From assembly GCA_027491395.1 (NCBI GenBank), contig JAOZFI010000036.1:62001-126000 (forward strand): a stretch of DNA of 64,000 nt, given 5' to 3'. How positions within the stretch are numbered: the first letter of the stretch is position 1; every line of letters starts with the position of its first letter. Origin of the DNA: Thermoproteota archaeon (GTDB taxonomy: Archaea; Korarchaeota; Korarchaeia; Korarchaeales; Korarchaeaceae). Below, piece by piece: positions 50,527 through 57,655 of the stretch. The position numbers and the translations under genes are program-made. Under the pieces are notes generated by a model. The model was not told the DNA's origin and did not search any database. It saw nothing but the letters and a program-made list of their open reading frames with translations.

Positions 50527-51190
50527 GAGTCAGGTAATGAAGGAGAGAGGAAGGGTCCTCCCTCCAAAGAGTAAATGGGAGCTCTTTAGGTTCGAGGTGC
50601 TCGACTACAAGGGAGTGGTCTATTCAAGCGGCAAAGTGGTGTACCACGAGCCCCTCATTCCTCTGATAGAGAGATCGCTGATAGAACGACCCGGGATCGA
50701 GATAGGTTCCGATGAGGCTGGGAAAGGTGAGAGATTCGGTCCCATAGTGGTCGCTGCCGTCGCACTGGACGAGGACGGCAGGAGATTCCTCAGAGCTAGG
50801 GGACTAATGGAGTCGAAGTCCCTATCAAAGCACAGGCTCTTGGAGATCGCTGGTATGGTAGAGGGGAGAGCGCTGGCGTTGAGCTACAAAGTCGTGACTC
50901 CAAATCAACTGATAAGCAGGTGGAGGAAGGGGAAATTGAACGATCTACTGACTGAATGGCACCTACAAGTAGTTTCAGAGGTCTTCGACGAGGTAGAAGC
51001 CTCTAGAATAATTGTAGACTCCTTCGATGAGTCTAGGCTCAGGGAAGCTTTCTCATTCTTCGAGAGTAGAGGGATAGAGGTCTTAATCGAGTCAAGAGCC
51101 GATCTCAAGTATCCATCAGTAGCCGCCGCTAGCGTCTTGGCAAGGAGGATCTATCTAGAAAAGATGGATGAAGGGATAAAGTGGACATGA
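50477..51190 (+). CDS. rnhC: RNase HIII-like ribonuclease
   Basis: Degrades RNA in RNA-DNA hybrids. The N-terminal domain (LEVL-type start, then LFRFEVLDYKGVVYSSGKVV) resembles the TBP-like platform of RNase HIII, and the catalytic core has IEIGSDEAGKGERFGPIVVA, the third carboxylate in IIVDSFDE and the last block RADLKYPSVAAASVLARR. Most archaea encode RNase HII, so an HIII-type enzyme is notable. The start is uncertain: TTG 50477 or TTG 50495, both inside the 3' end of the secreted-protein gene. ATG 50537 would cut the first helix. Confidence 0.78.
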   Translation: MRQLSTLLGEEELENLKSQVMKERGRVLPPKSKWELFRFEVLDYKGVVYSSGKVVYHEPLIPLIERSLIERPGIEIGSDEAGKGERFGPIVVAAVALDEDGRRFLRARGLMESKSLSKHRLLEIAGMVEGRALALSYKVVTPNQLISRWRKGKLNDLLTEWHLQVVSEVFDEVEASRIIVDSFDESRLREAFSFFESRGIEVLIESRADLKYPSVAAASVLARRIYLEKMDEGIKWT

Positions 51191-51691
51191 TCACCCGGGG
51201 AAGGGATGCTTGTAGCCTATCTTTCTCAGAAACTCCATCCTCTCCCTCACATCCTCATCGGATTCCACTCCCGTGGGAGTGCCTCCGTCTATCACTCCTA
51301 GTATCCCCCTGCCATCACCAACATCAGCCACTACAACCTTCAACGGGTTAGCCGTAGCCGCGTAAAGGGTCACTATCTCCGGTAACTGCTTCAGGCGGGG
51401 AAGGACGTTTATAGGCCAAGCTTCCTTCATGATTATAACCAAACAATGGCCCGCGGCTATCTTCTTGGCTCTCTCAACAGCCGCCTCGATCAGTTCTGGA
51501 TCGTTACCCGCCTTCCTTATGAGTCTAGGTCCAGATGACTCGCAGAAAGCGAATCCGAACTTAATACTTGAGCAGGAATCGGCCAAAGCCTCGTAAACGT
51601 CTTCAACGGTTTTAATGAAGTGAGAAGTCGCTATTATGATGTTGGTACCCTCGGGTGGGGTGACATCCACGACCTCCAGCTTCAGATCCAA
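51191..51691 (-). CDS. Adenosine-specific kinase family protein (DUF355)
   Basis: 166 residues with the family blocks IIIATSHFIKTVEDVYEAL, KFGFAFCESSGPRLIRKAGN, GHCLVIIMKEAWPINVLPRL and ATANPLKVVVADVGDGRGIL. Members are called adenosine-specific kinases from structural work, and the physiological role is unsettled. The start is TTG 51691 after GGGGTGATCC. It follows the ArsR-type regulator by four bases, so the pair forms an operon. Confidence 0.85.
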   Translation of the reverse strand: MDLKLEVVDVTPPEGTNIIIATSHFIKTVEDVYEALADSCSSIKFGFAFCESSGPRLIRKAGNDPELIEAAVERAKKIAAGHCLVIIMKEAWPINVLPRLKQLPEIVTLYAATANPLKVVVADVGDGRGILGVIDGGTPTGVESDEDVRERMEFLRKIGYKHPFPG

Positions 51692-51695
51692 GGGA

Positions 51696-52076
51696 TCACC
51701 CCTTCACTATAGACCCTACCTTATTGAATAAATCTAACAGGGCATCCTTTTGGAGCTTGTATACCCTGAACTTACCCTTCACCGTTTCCTTAACTAGACC
51801 AGCTGTTTTGAGGTCGGACAGATGATGGGAGATGAGAGATTGGTCCTTCTCCAGTATATAGGATATCAGGCAGACAGGCATCTCGGACGCCGCCAGCAGT
51901 AATATTATGTCTAACTTTGTTGTATTAGACAAAGCCTTGAAAGCCCAAGCCATCCTTTCCTTGTCCTCCAGCTTCTCCAGATTGTCCAGAGCCCTGTCAA
52001 TCTTCTCTACGTATTCCCTTATGTCCTCTATACATCTTCGGGGGACCCTCTTCAGTACCTCCTCGGCTCTACTCAT
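51696..52076 (-). CDS. ArsR-family transcriptional regulator
   Basis: 126 residues with a winged helix: ALSNTTKLDIILLLAASEMP, ISYILEKDQSLISHHLSDLK (recognition helix) and the wing KGKFRVYKL. A cysteine lies before the recognition helix (MPVCLIS), another near the N-terminus (RRCIED). An N-terminal helix may dimerise. A perfect palindrome, GAACAATTGTTC, lies just upstream, which suggests autoregulation of this gene and the DUF355 gene. Confidence 0.85.
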   Translation of the reverse strand: MSRAEEVLKRVPRRCIEDIREYVEKIDRALDNLEKLEDKERMAWAFKALSNTTKLDIILLLAASEMPVCLISYILEKDQSLISHHLSDLKTAGLVKETVKGKFRVYKLQKDALLDLFNKVGSIVKG

Positions 52077-52090
52077 GATTTAACACCGTT

Positions 52091-52102
52091 GAACAATTGT
52101 TC
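52091..52102. promoter_or_regulatory. Palindromic operator of the ArsR-type gene
   Basis: GAACAATTGTTC is a perfect 12-bp palindrome 15 bases before the regulator ATG. An A/T-rich TATA box (AAAATATATATC on the minus strand, 52110-52122) lies just upstream of it. A bound dimer would cover the transcription start, the arrangement expected for autorepression. Confidence 0.55.
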
Positions 52103-52164
52103 TTTCATTAGATATATATTTTCCCTCGCAATTTTAAAGGACTGTTTGGAGCGACAATGGGAAA

Positions 52165-53259
52165 ATGTGGGACGTTGCCATAGTCGGAGCTGGACCCTCG
52201 GGATCAACTGCGGCTTACCTGCTATCTAAGATGGGTTTCAAGATATTACTATTGGACATGAGGAGCTTTCCCCGATCCAAACCCTGCGGTGGAGGAATAA
52301 CTTTGAAGGCAGCTAGACTGCTCGAGGAACTGGGCCTACCTCTAGAGCCGGTGGAGGCCTTTCACAGGGACGTAGTGGTTGCTGGCTTTGGACGTGAGAT
52401 AACGGTCAGCACTTCGCCGGGCGAGTTCGCCATAGCCTTGGTGAGAAGGGAACTCTTCGATCACCGACTCCTCGAAAGCGCTATAGGGGCGGGAGCCGAA
52501 TTCATCAGGGCCAAAGTGAGCGCCGTCAAGGTATCAGACAGCGGTGTGAAACTGATCGGACCTGGGGAGGAGGCTAGGCTTGTGATTGGAGCTGATGGCG
52601 CGAATTCCGTCGTGGCTCTAACGTCGGGGGTTAGGAGCGGCTGGAGGAGGGAGGATGTGATACTGGCCTTTGAGGGAAACGCCCCCTTGCAGGACAGATT
52701 GATTTTCATGGTAGATGCGGCGCCCTACGGGTACGGCTGGATATTCCCGAGGAGGAAGGACTCCAATGCCGGAGTGGGGGGAATGTCCGAGAAGTCTCGG
52801 GAGATAATGGAGGCCTTCAGGGAATTCTCATCCAGATTCAATGTTAGAATGAACGGATCTTGGATAATACCCGCTGGTGGTCACGGCAAGCCCATCGCGA
52901 AGGATCGTGTGCTTCTAGTCGGTGATGCGGCCGGTCTAGCGGATCCTCTCACCGGAGAAGGGCTCTATTACGCATTTAGAAGCTCGTTGGAGGCAAGTAG
53001 AGCTCTTGAAAGCGAATCTCCGGCCGAAAAGTACAGTGAGAGGATGAAACCGATTCTAGAGGAGTTAAAGGCGAAGAGAAGGGCTGCTCGCTTGATAATG
53101 CCCAGAATGAAGTTCTTCTTCGAGCTGTTCGTCTCATATCCGGAGATAGCTAGGAGATACATGCTCTCATCCATCGGCAAGGTCGAGTTCAGGGATTTCT
53201 GGAGGTGGGCGATCTCAAGAGTGCCCAGAGCCCTCATAAAGAGTAAGCTGGGGATATAA
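52165..53259 (+). CDS. Geranylgeranyl reductase family FAD protein
   Basis: Saturates geranylgeranyl chains of archaeal membrane lipids or a quinone tail. The 364 residues contain the FAD motif VAIVGAGPSGSTAAYLLSKM, the RSKPCGGGITLKAAR motif with its conserved cysteine, and GDAAGLADPLTGEGLYYAF. ATG 52165 is preceded by a weak site and a TATA-rich region. It is divergent from the ArsR-type gene and convergent with nreA. Confidence 0.92.
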   Translation: MWDVAIVGAGPSGSTAAYLLSKMGFKILLLDMRSFPRSKPCGGGITLKAARLLEELGLPLEPVEAFHRDVVVAGFGREITVSTSPGEFAIALVRRELFDHRLLESAIGAGAEFIRAKVSAVKVSDSGVKLIGPGEEARLVIGADGANSVVALTSGVRSGWRREDVILAFEGNAPLQDRLIFMVDAAPYGYGWIFPRRKDSNAGVGGMSEKSREIMEAFREFSSRFNVRMNGSWIIPAGGHGKPIAKDRVLLVGDAAGLADPLTGEGLYYAFRSSLEASRALESESPAEKYSERMKPILEELKAKRRAARLIMPRMKFFFELFVSYPEIARRYMLSSIGKVEFRDFWRWAISRVPRALIKSKLGI

Positions 53260-53262
53260 TTA

Positions 53263-54480
53263 CTAATCCAGAAACCCCTCCAATGAGGTCCACCTCTTCA
53301 CGAATCTCAAAAGCCGAGAACTCCGGAGGATCGGGGTTAGATCGAACCTCACCTTACCCCTGAGGAATCTGAGCGCTTCATCCAGCTCGCCGAACCTCGC
53401 GGGCTCCGAAGAGAGCGCCATCCTCATCCCCTCCCTCACCTGCCAGACCCCCACAGGAGCGTAATACTCCGGTCCCACCTCTCTAATGGCTAGAACTGAT
53501 GCCTGCCTCCTCATTGAGCGTAGCTTCTCCAGAACGGCTATTCTCATGGCATAGTGACCTCCATCCATGTAATCCAAACCCGTGCGGGTGTGCTCCCAGT
53601 TGATCAGTACGTGAGCTTCTCCAGAGAATTGAGTCCACAGACCTCTAGGCAGCCAGGCCTCCACGATCTCCAGAATGTAGGGACCGGGAACGATCAACAC
53701 GAAGTACCTGTTCCCCTCATAACTACTCCGGAAAAGTAGTATGTCCCCAGCGTAAAGAGACATCTGCTCGACGAGCCTCCTCAACCAGTTCCCGACCATG
53801 GAATCCACCGCGGTTATCGCCCACCTCGTGGGAACCAACCTCCTCCCTCCCCGAACACCTAGGGAGCCTAAGGAGAGGACCTTGGAGATGGAATAGACAT
53901 CTACGCCCTTCCCGTAGAGCTCTACGATACCCTCGGCGGCGCTCAGATCCCTGTCGTAAACGCTCCTCTCTATCGGAGTCGGTATCTTCGGCTCTTCAGC
54001 GAGTTTTACCCTTTCTACAGGGGCTGTCGGGCCTAGTGGCGTGAGGAGACCGTCGAAGGAGATCCTAGGAGTCGGAGGTCTCTTAAGCTTGGCCTCCATC
54101 TCGACGGGAACCTCGCTTAGAAGGGCCCATCTGACCTCCTCGACCTGCGGTTCATCCACTCTCCTCACATCCATTCTAAAGTGAGCGTAAACTTGCGAGG
54201 AGAACCTGGAGATCATGTAACTGAGGGACCTCCTTATCCACAGGGCAGGGCGCTCAGGGAGATCCGGCTCTCTTAGAGCTACCATGGGACCTACGGACAC
54301 CTTTGGATATTCCCTCTCACCCACGAGGGCCGAAGGGGGTGAGGGACCCTCCACCAAGTTGGTCTTAGGGACCTTCGCCTGAGACTTGACTCTCTCTAGA
54401 ATGGGGCACTTGGACAGGCCGCATAGCAACCTAGTTCCCTTGCACCTGACGCAAAGGGATGGGTCTATCCTAGAGGGCAC
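53263..54480 (-). CDS. nreA: NreA-like DNA repair protein
   Basis: Archaeal NreA/Nre family, linked to DNA repair through PCNA. The 405 residues begin with a zinc-like site (LCVRCKGTRLLCGLSKCPIL) and then the Nre core (PPSALVGEREYPKVSVGPMV, RKYL-type helices and AHVLINWEHTRTGLDYMDGG). The C-terminus RWTSLEGFLD resembles a PIP box, like the one in the DNA polymerase of this window. The start is GTG 54480. Confidence 0.88.
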   Translation of the reverse strand: MPSRIDPSLCVRCKGTRLLCGLSKCPILERVKSQAKVPKTNLVEGPSPPSALVGEREYPKVSVGPMVALREPDLPERPALWIRRSLSYMISRFSSQVYAHFRMDVRRVDEPQVEEVRWALLSEVPVEMEAKLKRPPTPRISFDGLLTPLGPTAPVERVKLAEEPKIPTPIERSVYDRDLSAAEGIVELYGKGVDVYSISKVLSLGSLGVRGGRRLVPTRWAITAVDSMVGNWLRRLVEQMSLYAGDILLFRSSYEGNRYFVLIVPGPYILEIVEAWLPRGLWTQFSGEAHVLINWEHTRTGLDYMDGGHYAMRIAVLEKLRSMRRQASVLAIREVGPEYYAPVGVWQVREGMRMALSSEPARFGELDEALRFLRGKVRFDLTPILRSSRLLRFVKRWTSLEGFLD

Positions 54481-54503
54481 AAATAAGAGTTACATGGGGG
54501 AAA

Positions 54504-54908
54504 TTAATCGTTGATTTCAACACCTAGCTTAACCCTGTAGACCTTCCCCCTCCCATCCACCCTCTCCACGAACCCTTTCTCCTCGAGGATCCTCAATCTC
54601 TCCGATATTATCCTCCTAGAGGCCGATCCCCTTAGCTTCCTGACCTCCTCCGTGAGCTGGGATATGTTGAGCGGCCCCTTCGTGGCGAGGGCCCTGATTA
54701 TACTCCTATCTATGTCTCCCGTCACCAGCTGGGCCATTCTCTCCACCTTCGCGACGCTTCCCAATATTGAGGCGTACGCCCTCAGGAGTGACTTGTATAC
54801 CTCCAAGCTTCTCAGGTCAGCTTCCGCGGATTCCATCCTGCTCTCGAGCCTGTCGAGCCGCTCTATTATCTTGAACAGCAATTCTTTGATCTCATCGAGC
54901 TCCCCCAT
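54504..54908 (-). CDS. Coiled-coil winged-helix protein
   Basis: About 134 residues. The N-terminal 50 residues form a coiled coil (IIERLDRLESRMESAEADL), and a winged helix follows (GPLNISQLTEEVRKLRGSAS, RRIISERLRILEEKGFVERV, GRGKVYRV). It is probably a DNA-binding regulator that dimerises through the coil. ATG 54908 is placed by GGAGG nine bases upstream. It overlaps the preceding small gene by 43 bases, so translation is coupled. Confidence 0.7.
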   Translation of the reverse strand: MGELDEIKELLFKIIERLDRLESRMESAEADLRSLEVYKSLLRAYASILGSVAKVERMAQLVTGDIDRSIIRALATKGPLNISQLTEEVRKLRGSASRRIISERLRILEEKGFVERVDGRGKVYRVKLGVEIND

Positions 54909-55123
54909 CCTACAACTCCTCCTATATCGGGGACGATTATCTCCAAGAGCTCCCGACATACTCCCTCGCTGAGACCCGATGATCTGAGTTCTTTCAGAGC
55001 CGATCTCCTAGCTAGACTCTTCCTCACCTTATAAGCTCCTAGGAGGTAGAGGACCCTCAGGGCCAGCGGCGACAGCGATCCTATCAGCAATAGAAGCTCT
55101 ATCGCTGCCCTGAGGCGCCTCAA
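54866..55123 (-). CDS. Small protein with N-terminal hydrophobic segment
   Basis: 85 residues. Residues 5-30 are hydrophobic (LRAAIELLLLIGSLSPLALR) and the rest is basic and helical (KVRKSLARRSALKELRSSGL), ending with cysteines (SKNCCSR). It may be a membrane-tethered partner of the winged-helix protein. It overlaps both neighbours, four bases upstream and 43 downstream, so it is the middle gene of a three-gene operon. Unknown family. Confidence 0.55.
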   Translation of the reverse strand: MRRLRAAIELLLLIGSLSPLALRVLYLLGAYKVRKSLARRSALKELRSSGLSEGVCRELLEIIVPDIGGVVGWGSSMRSKNCCSR

Positions 55124-55443
55124 TCCTCTTCCCCTTTCATTACGGACTTGAGCACGGACATCGGGTTGATGAAGTGCTCCTTAGTGAGCTTGAGGGCCAG
55201 ATCCTCAGGTATGCCCTGATCCACGAGCTCCTTGTAGAAGGAAGCTATGGCCCTAGCCCTCTCCCTCGCTCTCTCAGGATTGTAGGTGAGGTCCATTATC
55301 TCCTTAAGGGGTTCAATCAGGCCCTGTAACAGCCCAGGAACTTCGCTCCTAAGGACCGAGAATATCTCCCTGAGCTCCTCTACATCTTCATCGATTGAGA
55401 GTTTCCTCCCCTTTTTCGCAACCTCCTTATCCTCGTCCATCAT
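55120..55443 (-). CDS. Small acidic helical protein
   Basis: 107 residues, helical and charged (SIDEDVEELREIFSVLRSEV, RARERARAIASFYKELVDQG), ending KSVMKGEED. No membrane segment or known motif. It is the first gene of a three-gene operon divergent from the ABC exporter at 55.6 kb. The intergenic region carries repeated GTGA-type elements that could be a shared operator. Confidence 0.6.
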   Translation of the reverse strand: MMDEDKEVAKKGRKLSIDEDVEELREIFSVLRSEVPGLLQGLIEPLKEIMDLTYNPERARERARAIASFYKELVDQGIPEDLALKLTKEHFINPMSVLKSVMKGEED

Positions 55444-55480
55444 CTACCACCAACTCTAATCCCTGATCACGACCTATAAG

Positions 55481-55523
55481 GTGATTGCAAATGTGTGAGC
55501 ACTATGTGATCGCTCACGATCGC
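55481..55523. promoter_or_regulatory. Operator-like repeats between divergent operons
   Basis: GTGATTGC (55481), GTGAGC-N11-GCTCAC (55495-55517) and two GATCGC copies (55509 and 55518) cluster in the 125-base gap. A minus-strand TATA-like CTTATAGG lies next to them and a plus-strand ATTTTATACC near 55547. They are candidates for binding by the nearby winged-helix protein. Confidence 0.4.
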
Positions 55524-55577
55524 TAAGGGTTATTTCAAATTATGTAATTTTATACCTGTGAAGTTCAGGTGACCCTG

Positions 55578-56525
55578 ATGCTCAAGGCCCAAAGATTGGA
55601 AGAGCAGCCAGAGCTGGCAGTGGAAGCTAAGAATCTAACCAAGAGATTCGGCAAATTCGTTGCTGTCGATCACATAAGCTTGGAGATAAGGCGAGGGGAG
55701 AACTTCGGTCTGTTGGGGCCAAACGGGGCCGGGAAGACCACGACCATAAGGATGATAACTGGGGTCATAAAACCTTCAGAGGGCTGCGTGAAGGTCTTTG
55801 GCATAGATGTGGCCAAGGAGAGGAAGAAGGTCCTAAAGTACATAGGGTACATGCCCCAGAAGTTCAGCCTGTACGAAGATCTCACGGTCGAGGAGAACAT
55901 AAGGCTATATGGACGCCTCCAAGGGTTGACCGGATCTCTACTCAAGAATAGAGTTAAGGAACTGCTGGAGAGATTCTATCTCTGGGAATTCAGAAGAAGG
56001 CTCGCCGGAAAGCTCAGTGGGGGAATGAAACAGAGGTTGGCGCTTGCTACAGCGCTCGTACACGACCCGACCCTCCTGATTCTGGACGAGCCCACCGCAG
56101 GAGTTGATCCTCCCCTCAGGCGGAAGTTCTGGGAGCACTTCAGGGAGCTGAACAGGGAGGGCAAGACTATACTCGTGACGACCCACTACATGGACGAAGC
56201 TGAGAACTGCGACAGGCTGGCATTAATGAACAGGGGCAGAATAATCGCGGAAGGTACACCCAGAGAGATAAAGAGGAGGGCTTTGGGAGGGGACCTAGTG
56301 GAAATAGTCTTCGAGGGGGATCTGGACCCGGCTGCCCTTCCAGGGGTCAAGTCGGTCATGGAGGACTCGAGCGAGAGGTACCTCCTAGTAGTGGAGGATG
56401 CTGGGAGGGATCTCCCTAGGATCGTGAAGAAAGCCGAGGAACTGGGAGCTAAGATACTAGTGGCTTCCCCTATGCATGTGAGCTTGGAGGAGGCATTCAT
56501 CAGGTTCATGGGTGAATCCGAATGA
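55578..56525 (+). CDS. ABC transporter ATPase (drug/lipid exporter type)
   Basis: About 315 residues. Walker A NFGLLGPNGAGKTTTIRMIT, signature KLSGGMKQRLALATAL, Walker B PTLLILDEPTAGVD and H-loop ILVTTHYMDEAENCDRLALM are all intact, with a C-terminal extension typical of DrrA/YhiH-like exporters. ATG 55578 follows AGGTGACC at good spacing and is preferred over GTG 55569. The stop overlaps the permease start by four bases. Confidence 0.93.
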   Translation: MLKAQRLEEQPELAVEAKNLTKRFGKFVAVDHISLEIRRGENFGLLGPNGAGKTTTIRMITGVIKPSEGCVKVFGIDVAKERKKVLKYIGYMPQKFSLYEDLTVEENIRLYGRLQGLTGSLLKNRVKELLERFYLWEFRRRLAGKLSGGMKQRLALATALVHDPTLLILDEPTAGVDPPLRRKFWEHFRELNREGKTILVTTHYMDEAENCDRLALMNRGRIIAEGTPREIKRRALGGDLVEIVFEGDLDPAALPGVKSVMEDSSERYLLVVEDAGRDLPRIVKKAEELGAKILVASPMHVSLEEAFIRFMGESE

Positions 56526-57655
56526 TCGAACTTGAGGAGGGAATAAGGAAGGGCCTCAGGATAGTACCGATAGTGGACAAGGAGATAAGGCAGCTTGTTA
56601 GAGATCCCAAGACAATTCTAATGGTCCTGCTGATGCCGATAACGGTTACCATCCTCTTCGGATACGGGTATGGTGGCAAGGGGGCTGGGAAATATCCTAT
56701 AACCGTAGTGAACCTAGATGGGGGAGATGGAGCCTTCAAGTTCATACAGGAGCTCAGAAACTCCAAGATGTTTCAGATAAAAGCCATATACAAGTCCAAG
56801 GGGCAGGGATTTTCTTCCGTGTACTCAGGTGAGGTTTACGCGAGCTTGATAATTCCAGAGACATTCACCGAGGATCTGATGAGGGGCAGGCCTACTAGGG
56901 TGGAACTGTACTACGATGCTAGCAATCCGACCGTGGCTCAGATGATAATGCAGGCCGTCGGGGTGGTCACTCAGCAGTTTCAGGAGTGGGCCGCAGCTCG
57001 GTTCGGTACCTTCGCCATAACCCCCATGTTCTACACGGTTTACGGCCCCGAGATAAAGAAGATAGAGAGCTTCATTCCGACGCTCATGGCGATGATACTG
57101 CAGATGGTCCCAACCAGCCTAATATCGGTCTCAATCTGCAGGGAGAGGGAGAAGGGGACGTTTGAGCAGTTTATCATGACTCCAGTTAGTGTCTTCGACA
57201 TAATATTTGGTAAGCTAGCTGCCTACTTCCTCGCGACAATATCTGATGCCATACTGAGCCTCTTCACGGCTATACTGCTCTTCGATGTGAAGCTTAAGGG
57301 CACCTTCTTGGACATGGTTATAGTGTCCACGGTGTTCCTTCTGAACTCGCTAAGCTTGGGTCTGCTAATATCTGTCTTCTCTAGGAATCAACTTCAGGCC
57401 TATCAGGCGAGCATATTCTCATTCATCATATTCATGCTCTTCAGCGGCGTGTTCATCCCGGTGGATGTCCTCAGTTCGGAGGCGAAGCTGATCTCATCCT
57501 TCGTCCCGATGTACTATTTCGTGTCGGCCTTCAGGAACGTTTCCCTCAAAGGATGGGACTACCTCATGGTCCTAGATCAGCTAACAGTGATTAGCATGTT
57601 CACATTCGCTTTCCTCGCCCTCTCTCTGAGGTTTCTGAGGATGGAGGTGACGTGA
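56522..57655 (+). CDS. ABC-2 type permease
   Basis: 377 residues: one N-terminal helix (TILMVLLMPITVTILFGYG), a large outside domain (about residues 50-170), and five C-terminal helices with the REREKGTFEQFIMTPVS coupling loop. This is the DrrB/YhhJ layout. The upstream ATPase overlaps it by four bases, and the stop TGA overlaps the ATG of the following large secreted protein, so three genes are translationally coupled. Confidence 0.9.
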   Translation: MIELEEGIRKGLRIVPIVDKEIRQLVRDPKTILMVLLMPITVTILFGYGYGGKGAGKYPITVVNLDGGDGAFKFIQELRNSKMFQIKAIYKSKGQGFSSVYSGEVYASLIIPETFTEDLMRGRPTRVELYYDASNPTVAQMIMQAVGVVTQQFQEWAAARFGTFAITPMFYTVYGPEIKKIESFIPTLMAMILQMVPTSLISVSICREREKGTFEQFIMTPVSVFDIIFGKLAAYFLATISDAILSLFTAILLFDVKLKGTFLDMVIVSTVFLLNSLSLGLLISVFSRNQLQAYQASIFSFIIFMLFSGVFIPVDVLSSEAKLISSFVPMYYFVSAFRNVSLKGWDYLMVLDQLTVISMFTFAFLALSLRFLRMEVT

